This document shows, in pieces, positions 26,158-36,700 of a stretch of DNA of 64,000 bases (position 1 is its first letter; every line of letters starts with the position of its first letter). The position numbers were made by a program, and so were the translations under genes. The notes beneath the pieces are model-generated. The model was not told where the DNA came from. It saw only the letters and a program-made list of their open reading frames with translations, and searched no databases. Location: contig CM046848.1 of NCBI GenBank assembly GCA_025618425.1, positions 30,545,584-30,609,583 on the forward strand, given 5' to 3'. The DNA is from Heliocidaris tuberculata. Lineage: Eukaryota > Echinodermata > Echinoidea > Camarodonta > Echinometridae.

Positions 26158-27170
26158 TGTCAGAGAATTTTCGAGTGAAAATACACCCCAAAAATGCTTG
26201 TCAGAGAATTTTTGAGTAAAATTTTGATTTAGCAGTAGGATCTGTATTGTGAGAGGGTGGGAAAGCGTGTGTGTTTTTTTAGGGGTGAGAAGACATGAGC
26301 CCTTGAAAGATGAGCCCCTTTGAATGTTTGCCCCCCCCCCCAATCCCAAACTGCTTCCGGCGCGCCTGAATGAGGTCATATGTCGCTGTTGTTGTTTTTT
26401 ATGTTTTGCATTGTTGTTGTTATTTGTTTTTATTTGGCAATTAGTCAAAACTGACTATTGTTGCCACAACTATTATCTAAAAATTCTAACAATTTTTTTT
26501 CTCTCTCTTTGAAAAGGTACAATCACTACAATGTATTTTTTTTTTCAAACTATAGTTACGAAAGTAAGAAAAGGAAATCATATATAACCACTGACCTCTA
26601 CAGTGCATATAACTCGTTCCAAAACCATTAAAGAATACCATCCCGCCAAACGGACACTTGGGCACTTTTCCCACCTTTTCGAAGATGCCGTCTTACCAGT
26701 CATCGAATTACGTCTCTTTGATTTTCGGCCAAAGAAAATTTGGCCTAGGTCACTCAGGCATAGGGTTGGGGTGTCAGTGATAGAATCGCTACTGGGGCGA
26801 TATGACCGGTAGTTTTGTATTAATTTGGTATATTCAATTAACATTAAAGAGATAAGGAAAAAATGAGGCCACAGTATTAGCAATGAAAAGTGCAACGGAT
26901 GGTTAGTTATTTTCAAGTATGCTATATAGTAATACCATTAGGTAAATTTTCAACATTACTTCTTTGCTAATCATTTTATATATTGATATCAAATTATTGG
27001 AATTTTAGTGTTTTGAAATGTGTGAATTAATGCGAAATTCAACACAAGTGCTTGCGATCACTTTAACTCTCTGGGCTCACCCCGCGGCGATTTTCCGCCA
27101 AGGCCGAGTTCGCCCTAGTGCCGAGTTCGCCCTAGTGCCGAGTTCGCCCTAGTGCCGAGTTAGCCCGCAT
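25663..27170. mobile_element. 1.5-kb TIR element whose right end has three 17-bp units
   Basis: The left end reads ATGCGGGCTAACTCGGCAC, then TAGGGCGAACTCGGCCTTGG. The right end is its reverse complement, but the CTCGGCACTAGGGCGAA unit occurs three times (about 27111-27161). The interior has C-runs at 25706 and 25765, a T-run at 26128-26154 and an internal tandem repeat. Two minus-strand ORFs (26014-26448 and 26578-26916) show no recognisable transposase. Probably non-autonomous. Confidence 0.75.
26077..26225. repeat. Tandem 44-bp repeat inside the TIR element
   Basis: The unit 'GCTTGTCAGAGAATTTTCSAG' plus 'TACACCCCAAAAATG' is present about two and a half times (26077, 26155 and 26198), with the T-run separating the first two copies. 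Confidence 0.8.
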
Positions 27171-27458
27171 CCAGCTTACAATATACATGTAATGATGTAT
27201 GCTCCGTAGATCACCTAAGTATACAATCAAAATTAATAAAGGAGACAAGATGAGCCTACACACTAGCTCTGTTTCTGATATATACACTGATAATACACAC
27301 ATATTTCTTTTCTTCTTTTTTTTTCATCCTTTTTTTTAAATTCATTTCTTCGATACACTTGATCCTCTTATCGATCCTCACAGACTGTCCGCGCACGCGT
27401 GTGTGTGATTGATTGTGGGTGTCGACTGCTGGGAGTAATATACAATTTCTTATCGAAA

Positions 27459-30400
27459 ATGGCACGTCTCTTACATAAACCTAATCTATCTAGCGCCATG
27501 ACAGTTATAAAAGAGTATGAGAAGGAATCAGATGCACAATTTGCTGTCACAGTCCAGCAAAATTACTGTCGACAGGGAGATTTTGGAATGCCACCACTCG
27601 GTAAATTCAGGACTGTGGTCCCATTCATTTATATATATGTGCAGTTATAAAGATATTACTCATAGGCCCTTCCCACATAGGCCCTGAGTACAAGGTTACC
27701 TTCAGATAAGCTTGTACATGTATAAATGGCCTATGTGGAACTGTGTGCAACATTCACTGTTGCAGCAGTCACAAACAGGCAACAGAATTGCTCTAACTTC
27801 TAAGCAAGATTTAATTTTCTTAAATTTGCTAGAGCTAGCTCTAGATCATGTAGATCTAGATTACCTGATTCAATTTCAGGGACTCATCACTTATACATGT
27901 ACAAGCTTATCTTTATGTGCCACAAATTTGGGATTCTGAATTGAAAGTGAAACTTTAATTAATTTATAATTATTTTCCTCTCAGTCTCATGTATGCCTGG
28001 AATTGTCTAGACTGGAAAAAGGCTTGCTGATACACACAAAAGCTATTGAAGCCTATTCATACATAAAAGCTAGTCTGGAGTACAAGGTTATCTTCAGATA
28101 AGCTTATACACGTATGTATAAGTGGGCCCTTCCACTCTACTCACACTTATGCGAGGTTATTGGAGATAACCTCGCACTGGGGCTGTGTCAATATTTGCCT
28201 GTCACGGCCTCTAAGTTGAAGAGGTAAAAACTCCAATATAATCGGCAAAATTTTGAGAAAATACTTCCTTCTACATTTTAGAATGATAGAATATCTAATT
28301 TTATGTCAGATCCTTTGATATGATCTTTATCATCTTGATCAAGCGAAATTTTCAGGCTGTTTTTGGTTGGTGATCTTGCTCCTCTCCAGCACACATATGG
28401 GCAAGATATCACACACTTGCCTGTAGGAGGCAATTGCTCACACTATGAAGGTACAGAGTGCGAGGTTATCTCCAATAACCTCGCATAAGTGTGAGTGGGT
28501 CCATGCCTATGTGGGACTGTGTCCAACATTTACTGTTGCAGCAATCAAAAACAGACAACAAAATTGCTCTAAGCGAGATTTAATTTTCTTAAATTTGCTA
28601 GATTACCTGATCCAGGGACTCTTTAACTCTTACTGTGCCACAAATTTGGCACAGAAATTCAGAATTGAAAGTGAAATTTTCAATAATGATTTTCCTCTCA
28701 TGTATGAATGATCTAGACTGGAAAAGGGCCTGCTGATACACACAAAAGCTATTGAAGCCTATTCACCTGTAAATGCTAGTCTAGAGTACAAGGTTATCTT
28801 CAGATAAGCTTGTACATGTATAAGTGTCGCACTCTGTACCTTCATACCGTGAGCAATTGCCTCCCATAGCAAGTGTGTGATATCTTGCACATATGTGTGC
28901 GGCAGAGGAGCAAGATCACCAACCAAAAACAGCCTGCAAATTTCACTTGATCAAGATGATATTCTTATCAAAGGATCTGGCATTAAATTAGATATTCTAT
29001 CATTCTAAAATGTAGAAGGAAGCATTTTCTCAAAATTTTGCCGATTATATTGGTGTCTTTACCTCTTCAACTCTGAGGTCGTGACAGGCCGAAATTGACA
29101 CAGCTCCATATAGTGATGGTCCTGTGAATGCTTCCACTCATACTAGGCCCTTGTCACAGAACTAAAGACGTAGAAGGCTCGTTCGGGTGCGAAATTGTAG
29201 CCATTGCTCGTACATGATCATGTGATATCCGCCATCTTGGTTAATCCTTCACTCTCCAGATTCATGCAGTTCATTGCATCAATGACATTCAGTATAAAAT
29301 GTTTGATCGTTGGAATATAACACTAGGGGGATATAAAATCTTACTGAAATTGCTCGATTTTGTCAATGCTAGTATTGAAATGAACCAAGAAAAAAAGGAG
29401 AGGGAAATTTCTCTTGTAATACATGAAACAAATTGCCAGTGTTAACAAATGTTGCTTCTGGCATTTTCATGCTTTAATACAGAAGTGCAGTCATCATCCA
29501 CTCTTGTCATGCTTGTTGCTCATTTTGATAATTTTTCTGTACTACATTTATTTACTATTTCAAACAATTTTGGTGACTGAAATGACAAGAAAATCAAATT
29601 TTGTGGCCATTTGCTTAACTTACCATGCTTGGCCTCACCGTTCTCATGGCTTTGGCAAATAACTTAATTTTGGGCCCCTGTCTTCAAAAAGGATGAATTG
29701 AAGATCTACTAGAGAAAGTACAACAGAGAGCGCCTAGACTCCTACCCCACCTTCGTCATCTAGATTACCCCGAATGGTTAAAAGTAACCCCCCCCCCTTA
29801 ATCAAATTGGTGTAACTTCTTATCGAAAAGGTTGTGAGCAAAATAACTTGGCAAGAGTGTTCCTACACTTATTTACTAACTTTTCTGTGAAAATGAGATT
29901 GATCCATTGAGTTTTGCATGAGTGAGCAAACATTAAAGGCAAAAAAAGTCACAAGGGTCATTTTGGGGATTCTGTGAAATGAGATTTTAGCGAATTCGGT
30001 TTCTGGTACATATTTATGTGTTGTTGTTGTTCATCATTCATCACTTGACCCCCTCACACCCATCCTGACATTTTTCTCATTATTATGGTTGGGTGAGCAC
30101 AATTTTTTTAAAAATTCAACCCTCCTGAATTTGATATTGCAAAATCCATTCAGCCTATTGAAAAAAAAATAACTCCAGATATTTTTACCAAAATGTATCA
30201 TCACATGTTATGTGAACATAAGAGGTTGTCATCTGTCATGGTTGAGTGAGCACACTTTAAAAATCACCCAAGAAATGCTAAAATGTACATGTACTGTTAA
30301 TACAGCATAAAAAATTACCCTTGTGACTTTTGAAAAGTGACATTTTAGCCTGTAATGTTTGCCCACTTATGCATTACTTGATGGCTCAATCTCATTTTTA

Positions 30401-33167
30401 CAGGGAAGTTAGTCAATAAGTGTAAGAACACTCTTGCCAAGTTATTTTGCTCACAACCTTTTCGTTAAGAAGTTACACCAATTTGATTAAGGGGGGAGTT
30501 ACTTTTTTTGGGTTGTGTTTAGATTTTATGAAGGCCTTTGTTAAAGTGCCCCACCGTTCTTTGCCAAGATTAGAAGCTATGGCATTATAAGTGAGTTGGT
30601 GGTTAGTTGGATTGAAGCGTTCCTTGTTGGAAGAAGACATAAAGTTCTGCAAGAATCTTCAAGCTTGAATGAAGAAGAAGAAGAAGACAGCGTGTATGTG
30701 TGAATGGAGAGTTTTCCAGTTGGGGTCATGTTGCAAGTGGAATTCAACAAGGCAGTGTTCGTGGGCCTGTGTTGTTTGTTGTATATAATTGATCTGCCTG
30801 CCACAATTTGCGAGAGTAGTGTGTATCTTTTTGCTGATGACACAAAGATTTTCAAGTATATTAGAGATGAAAATGATTGTAATGCCCTTTAGAGGGGTCT
30901 TAATAACCTCCAATGTTGGTCTGATAAATGGCTACTAAGATTCAACCCCAAGAAATGTAGTGTTCTCTCTAATGGTAACCCCTAGATGGATAGATGCTGG
31001 TAGAATGAGCCCATCTTCCTGGTACCATTATGAATCAACTGCACCAGGAAACGATCCAGTATCAGTGGATGTATGACATTTGCTCCTGCGACAATTGCTC
31101 CGGTCTGACTTTGCCATGCTAATCCTAAACCTAAACCTAAACCTAGACCTAACCCTAACCCTAATCCTAATCCTAACCTTCACATTGTCCTGAACAAAAA
31201 AACAAATCATGACCTTGACCTTAACCTTTGAACTTTTGAGATATGGACTGTGGAGCAAATGTCGCAGGAGCAAATGTCGGCGCCCCATATCAGTATATTC
31301 AGTATATTCAGTATCTTCTCTAGGTATCCCTATGTATGATGGTTTGGAGAAATTGGCCCCTTGGCTTTGTTCAGTTTTCATTAGCTTTTTTTAGGAAAAA
31401 CATCTAAAATCGATAATCAGATAATATGGAAAAAGTGGTAAACAGAGTTAACTAGTTAAAGAATCAACTCACTAGAAATACCTGGCCCCTGGTAGATAAG
31501 CAGTTTGCACAGTTAGGAAAAATATCTAAAATCGATAATCAGATAATATTGAAAAAGTGGTGAACAAAGTTAACTAGTTAGAGAATCAACTCACTAGAAA
31601 TACCTGGCCCCTGGGGTAGATAAGCAATTTGCACAATCACAGCTGACATAATGCAGAGCTCTCCCTAGAATGTCTAGACATAGTAATGAAGCAGACATTC
31701 AAGACTGAGAGCTCAATAAAGTGCAATTTATCATGCTTTTCTTTTGTCTGTCCAGCATGGCATTTAAAAAAAATATTTTGTATCCTTAATTATTTTAGTA
31801 GATCTAGACCTAATACCATTCATTTGATAGAAAGGATTCTTTTATTTCATTTCACCAGATACGGACGAGGTACGGAGACACAAAGTGATGTTTGAGGAAT
31901 TACCTCTGAATGGCATTCCTCATGTCATGCTAGGTCTCAAGAAATTCACTTGCCAACATGGACCAAAACGCAAGTGTGACATCAAGAAATCTAAAATGGT
32001 AAGTTCAACATAAAATATCTTTAACCTTTTCTCTGCCACTCAGTTTACAAATGTTTAGCATTAATAGACTTTTTAGAGCCTTGTCTCTAACCTCTCTTTT
32101 GTGTATTGATATTTCATTGCAAAAATATTGATTCTCCAAATTAAAAAAAAAAGTTTCTTAGAAGCATAGTTGAATATTAGCAATAAAACATTCTCTAATT
32201 TCAAACTATAATAATGGTCACTTACATAGCGCTCATATCCTTCACACAGTGACGCTCAGAAATTATTACCCTGGTTATAGCTGAGCCGCCAAAGTAACTA
32301 GCGTTCAAGCATATCAGGTACCCATTTACACCTGGGTGGAGAGTGGCAAATGTAGATTAGTCTCGCCAAAAGACGTTAGTTTCCTATTTTACTTATACTA
32401 ATATATTGCTGTACATCTTGATATTTGTTGCAGTTTGGAGATACTGAAACAAGAAAGAAATCTGTCAATAGCAAGAAGTTTGGCTGCACATCAGTAATTC
32501 TAATGCACAGTGTGTGGGTTTTCCCTGAGTTTAAGGTAATGATTCATGTTTTGCTACATTGTGACATGAAATCTGTAGATGGTAATGTTATTTTCACATT
32601 GCTGTGTCAACAAACTTTTGCTTCAAAACTTATTTAGCTGTATTTATGCATTTTGTACTTTTGTATGTGTGTAATTTTCAAATAATTTAGACAAGTTCTG
32701 ACATGCATGTAGCATACTTCACACTTTGTCATGTATAGGGCATGGAAACATGGTTATTCTCTTAGCTTTCCTTGATTTGTCATATTTTTAGGACGGAGTT
32801 AAAAAGTTAACCTTATTTTGAAGTGGAAAAAAGAGACTTATTTCATCATTATTCCTATGTTTTCTGAGATTTGGTAATATTTCAAAAGTTTTCTATGTTC
32901 ATATTAAATGTTTTGTTAGTATTTCTTATGCTTCCGCCTCCATAGCACGAGAGTCACTATTCTTGTCTATTATGTGCTGACCATAACAGTTTTTACTGAT
33001 TTTGTATCGTTTCATTTTGACAGATTCCCAGTGACACCCTTTGGCATCGACGAGAAACGTCTAAGAAGATAAAAAATCAGTTGGAGCAAAACAAGTTGAC
33101 TGGAGAGCACAGAATCTACATTAATCTTCCAGACCCCCAGGCTCACTCTAACCATCTATCAGAACAA
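27459..33167 (+). CDS. CaRF/ALS2CR8-type domain, exons 1-4 of a predicted CaRF-SPOUT1 fusion
   Basis: Exons 27459-27600, 31859-31998, 32434-32535 and 33024-33167 join in phase and encode residues 1-176. The ATG at 27459 has a good context (GAAAATGG); an in-frame ATG at 27399 is the alternative. Residues ~50-172 resemble the CaRF (ALS2CR8) domain: ELPLNGIPHVMLG, then C79-Q-H81-G, a basic stretch, C112 (FGCTS), FPEFKIPSDTLWHRR and a closing His pair (AHSNHL, H169/H172). The Cys/His pattern suggests metal binding; CaRF in mammals is a calcium-responsive transcription factor, but the function of related invertebrate domains is unclear. Exon 4 ends in phase 0 and continues into exon 5, which carries SPOUT1-type sequence. 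Without that splice the frame stops about 30 bases later, so a short separate protein is also possible. Domain assignment is from memory. Confidence 0.7.
27689..28830. repeat. Repeated palindromes and ~330-bp direct repeat in intron 1
   Basis: The imperfect palindrome TACAAGGTTATCTTCAGATA...AGCTTGTA occurs at about 27689, 28081 and 28788, with a partial copy near 25012. A block starting 'ACTGTGTGCAACATTCACTG' (27733) and ending at the next palindrome is repeated near 28512-28815. Two further 25-bp palindromes (GCGAGGTTAT-loop-ATAACCTCGC) sit near 28142 and 28461. The pattern suggests nested copies of a MITE whose ends are these palindromes. Confidence 0.65.
28183..29104. repeat. Large inverted repeat, ~278-bp arms
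   Basis: The arm at 28183-28461 (from CTGTGTCAAT to GTACAGAGTGCGAG) is the reverse complement, with small differences, of 28828-29104. The spacer (28462-28827) is the second copy of the direct repeat described above. The whole block lies in intron 1 of the CaRF-SPOUT1 model. Confidence 0.75.
29686..29778 (+). mobile_element. LINE reverse-transcriptase C-terminal scrap
   Basis: The + strand reads IEDLLEKVQQRAPRLLPHLR then HLDYPEWL, close to the (iE-VQrRATkl-p-Lr-l-Y-eRL) block that follows the RT domain of many CR1/Jockey-like LINEs. Nothing else of this element is seen on the left side. Confidence 0.6.
29783..30503. mobile_element. 721-bp foldback MITE in intron 1
   Basis: The left end AGTAACCCCCCCCCTTAATC, then AAATTGGTGTAACTTCTTA, is mirrored by the right end ...TTGATTAAGGGGGGAGTTACT. 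Arms extend about 180-200 bp (29783-29965 against 30310-30503). No ORF of note. It lies directly between two LINE scraps. Confidence 0.75.
30515..30965 (+). mobile_element. Decayed LINE reverse transcriptase fragment
   Basis: Translation with frame changes gives DFMKAFVKVPHRS, WGHVASGIQQGSV, GPVLFVVYIIDLP, VYLFADDTKIFK and WSDKWLLRFNPKKC. These are consecutive RT motifs, including the catalytic FADD of the palm. At least two frameshifts and an in-frame TAG (about 30888) show it is dead. It sits in intron 1 of the CaRF-SPOUT1 model. Confidence 0.85.
31076..31279. mobile_element. MITE with telomere-like core
   Basis: TIRs CATTTGCTCCTGCGAC-AATTGCTCC (from about 31077) and TGGAGCAAATGTCGCAGGAG-CAAATGTCG (about 31251-31279) are inverted relatives built from a repeated GCTCC/CGACA motif. 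The core at 31119-31178 is a run of CCTAAA, CCTAGA and CCCTAA hexamers, the C-strand of TTAGGG-type repeats. No ORF. Confidence 0.65.
31391..31636. repeat. Tandem duplication, 122-bp period
   Basis: The segment starting TTAGGAAAAACATCTAAAAT at 31391 is repeated from 31513 with about ten changes and a 2-base insertion. It lies some 220 bp upstream of exon 2 of the CaRF-SPOUT1 model. Confidence 0.9.
32208..32382 (-). mobile_element. SINE-like fragment, reverse orientation
   Basis: Read on the minus strand it ends in AGCGCTATGTAAGTGACCAT plus an AT-rich tail. Its body contains 'CCACCCAGGTGTAAATGGGT', a segment I recall in SINEs of marine invertebrates. No A/B boxes were resolved, so it is probably truncated. 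Confidence 0.5.
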
Positions 33168-33747
33168 GTAAGAAAAATGTGCCATATCTTGATTTGACTG
33201 AGGTGTGTGCAAAATTCTATGACAATCCCTCATGTTGCAGTAGAGATTGAAAGGAGCTCAAAAGTGTTAGTTGTTACTTAAATTCAATGAAAAGTTGTTT
33301 GTTTTTTTTCTTCTAATTTCCCTTTTTTAAATAGTAGTTGCTATGTTTTGTAAAGGATTGTCATGCCATCAAGCTCCGCTTATGTGACAGTCCTTCTGTA
33401 TGATTAATTTACATTAACCCTAACACTATAATTTGATTAATTTTAATGTGCTACATTTAAAAAAAGAGTGGAAACAAGAAGAACAATTACATTGAAACAA
33501 TTAGTAGAAGAAATGTCTTATTGTTCTTGTAAATATGTAAGGACAATCTTCAATCACTTTGCCAATGATAACAATTTTAATCACTTTATCTCTAAGGGAA
33601 CTCAGCCTTCACATGTTCATACTTTATAAAGAATTTTTTTTAATGCCTCATAAATGTAATTGCTCTGTCAAGTGTGTAAAATTGCTTTAAAGATATATAT
33701 TTATATAGAAGTTATTTCTGATTTGTGTGTATTTCCTTCCATTGTAG

Positions 33748-36700
33748 GCACTTGAATGGAAGGATTGGAAGAAAGAAGGTAAATATTTCTGGAAAAATAT
33801 CAGAACATATAACTACTGCGCATGAGAAAATGAGTAGCAAACGTTTAAGAATTTAATTGCACGCATTGCTAGTAGATTCATAAAGATGGATCTTTTTGTC
33901 AGAAATTTCAAATCTGTAATATAGTGCAAGCTCTGTTGGTTTAACAATAAACTGAATTTTGGGTATATCACTTTACTATTTTCAGTATGCATGAGTTTAG
34001 TGTATCTCTTGAAACATGAGTCGTTCAGTGACTAGAATTTTCCCATATTTGTTTTTGGTCTTTAAGTCAAAGAACGAAAGAAGAAAAAGAGAGAAGAGAA
34101 ATTGCTTCGGCTTGCTGAGGAACAAAAGCAGGAAAGGGAAGAAATGTCATCCAGTGGAAAGAAGGAAAATGATGCAGAGAACCAAGGTAAGCAAGTTGGT
34201 TGTTTTCTTAAACAATTGATAGATGGGAAGATGAATATTTATTGACTGATCGATTGTTATTCATTTGAAGTAGAATGCTGTAAAAGCAGGTGTATGTGTA
34301 TTCATAAGAAACTAAGGGATCTGCAGTTTTCAAGAAAAAAATAGATCTTTAATAACATGAACATATATGTAATGCCACATTTCTTAGAAGGGATAACTAT
34401 ACCCTCATACTTGCTTCTCGCATGCCACACAAAGCTTTATGGTACTAGTCCTTGTCAAGCAGCTTGACAGATATTGTGATGTCACTCATTACGTGTACAT
34501 CACTATAGCCAGCTGTGGACACACATTGACATTGCATGATCCATCATTTATGATAAGAATAATCCTCTGAGCTTCAATTATATACCTACTTCATGTAAGA
34601 TCTAATATAATTATTTTTCAAAAATGTATTTTGGTTCATAATTGTGCTTATATTCAGGTAGATCATGGACACTGTCTATTGCTCTTCCTGGATCCATTCT
34701 AGATAATGCACAGTCACCAGAGCTCAGAACCTATTTAGCAGGCCAGGTAAGGTACCAACTGAAATCTGAAAAACTGAATGTACATGTATGTCTGTAGCCC
34801 ATGATAAATTATATTTATTATTATTATTATTATTAAGTATTTGGCGTCACCTGTACCTGGGAGGGGAAAAGCGAACTGAATCACTGTAACCCTCGGGTCT
34901 CTCCTCCCGATATAACTGATTGGGATGTGCAGGTGTACCACTACACCGGGGTTTCCCCCTACTATTGTATTTGAAATACAATAATCATCTAACATGTATA
35001 CAAAGATTTATATAAAAATCAAATTTTAATGACCTTTTAATTCCCCTCAATAAAGAGGGGAACAACAGAACTTTTAGTTGATTTTTTATTCGAATTTAAT
35101 CTACTTGATCAATTTCTCTATGCCATTTCAGATTGCCAGAGCTCTAGCAATATTCAATGTTGATGAGGTAATCATATTTGATGAGTCTGGATCTGCTGCT
35201 AGGTAAGTCTTGTAAGGAAATAAAGGATTTCCAGAGAAGAGCATTTTACTAAAGACTTTTCTTTTCTTCCATTTGCTAGAGATAACACCCTTATTCTGTG
35301 AATTTAACAAGTCTGAAAATGTTGAAACAACATATGTCCCTGTCCTCTTTTGCTAACTGGACAGCAACCATACTGATAAGTTGCTGCTGGATCACGACAG
35401 TGCCCTTATAATTGTAAACACACTGAAAAGTGCCCATTAGAACCATGTTGTCATGAAAGGAATGTTTGCTTTAAAGCAGGGTGTAATTTAGATTGATAAT
35501 CATTTTAAGTGATTATTAAAACAATATTAACATAGTGATAAATAGTCTATCTTCAACGATAAATACACTCATCATTTAATAATGGCTTAAGATTGCAGTT
35601 TAGAGTTAAATGTTTTGAAATATAAATTGTAGTAATCATTTAAACACAATATTAGAGATAGAGTCAAAGAGATTTAATGTTCAGAATTGGGTAGTAATGC
35701 AAATAGATTATTGCTTCAATGCAGACATTGTTTTACACCAGTATTCAATGCAGACATTAATAAGGAAGACAATATTTCATTTAATATAGACTGATCATGT
35801 TACCCAAGCTGTCAGGAAAACAGTAATAAATGCAAGGCAACCATCAAATAAATCATTGATATAAAGAATGAGGAGCTGGTGTTTGCTGTGCATGTACTTC
35901 TATTTAAATACTGTATGCTTGCAATTTTGCAATGTTGCAATGTTTATTTTCAGTGGAAACACAGATGGAGTTTTCAGTGGTATTGGCAAGAAAGGGAATG
36001 CCAATGTTCAACTTGCAAGGATCCTACAGTATCTGGAATGCCCACAGTAAGTCACAATTCCTGTTATTCATTGATTTATTTTACTAACTTTATTTTTAGC
36101 AACTTATACAAATACAAGAACACTTTGCTGATTCCACGTTTATTCGTGCAGACTCTTTTTTACATGTTTTTTAAGTATTACATGACATTCTTTATTCTAA
36201 TGTTTTTTTAAATATTATATGAGATTCTTTATTCTGCTAAGTAAAATCATGAATGTAAGAGAAAAGTACTTACGTAGCTGTTGAACCTGATTCTTGTTCA
36301 TAATGATGCTTTTGGCAGTTATACTCAATGGAGATACATATTGTCAGTTGAGGCCATGGGGTAGATTTATTTGAGAGATTGTTGATTTTCTTTCATGCAG
36401 GTATCTAAGGAAAAGCTTTTTTCCAAGACACAATGACCTACAGTACGCAGGTATGTAGACAGTTTTGAATGGGGTTTGTCAGACCCAATTTTCTGCCAAA
36501 AATTTCAACAAACAGAGAAAAAAATCCTCAAATGGAAATGGTATTGGGGGTGTCTCACCCTTCCCCCACACCTTTTTATTACCAGGCTACTGAATCTCAT
36601 CCATTTGAACATAAAGTAAGCCTTTCTTAGCTTTGTTTCTTTTAACCTCCATATAGGTTTACTGAACCCATTGTATATGTCCAGTCATGTAAGAGTCGAT

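Larger units (their letters stand above)
22505..27458. other. Divergent intergenic region between FBXO38 and the CaRF-SPOUT1 gene
   Basis: No convincing exon was found. It should contain both promoters and probably the untranslated first exon(s) of FBXO38. It carries hairpins at 22955-23037 and 23299-23344, a CRE-like TGACGTCA near 23654, repeated 'TTACTG' words at 23440-23480 and 25480-25515, CTAGCTAG-rich sequence at 25520-25655 and the TIR element at 25663-27170. Confidence 0.55.

Noticed and set aside
26014..26916. Two minus-strand ORFs inside the TIR element as a transposase
   Set aside because: No DDE or zinc-finger motifs; one frame runs through homopolymers (poly-Lys from the T-run).
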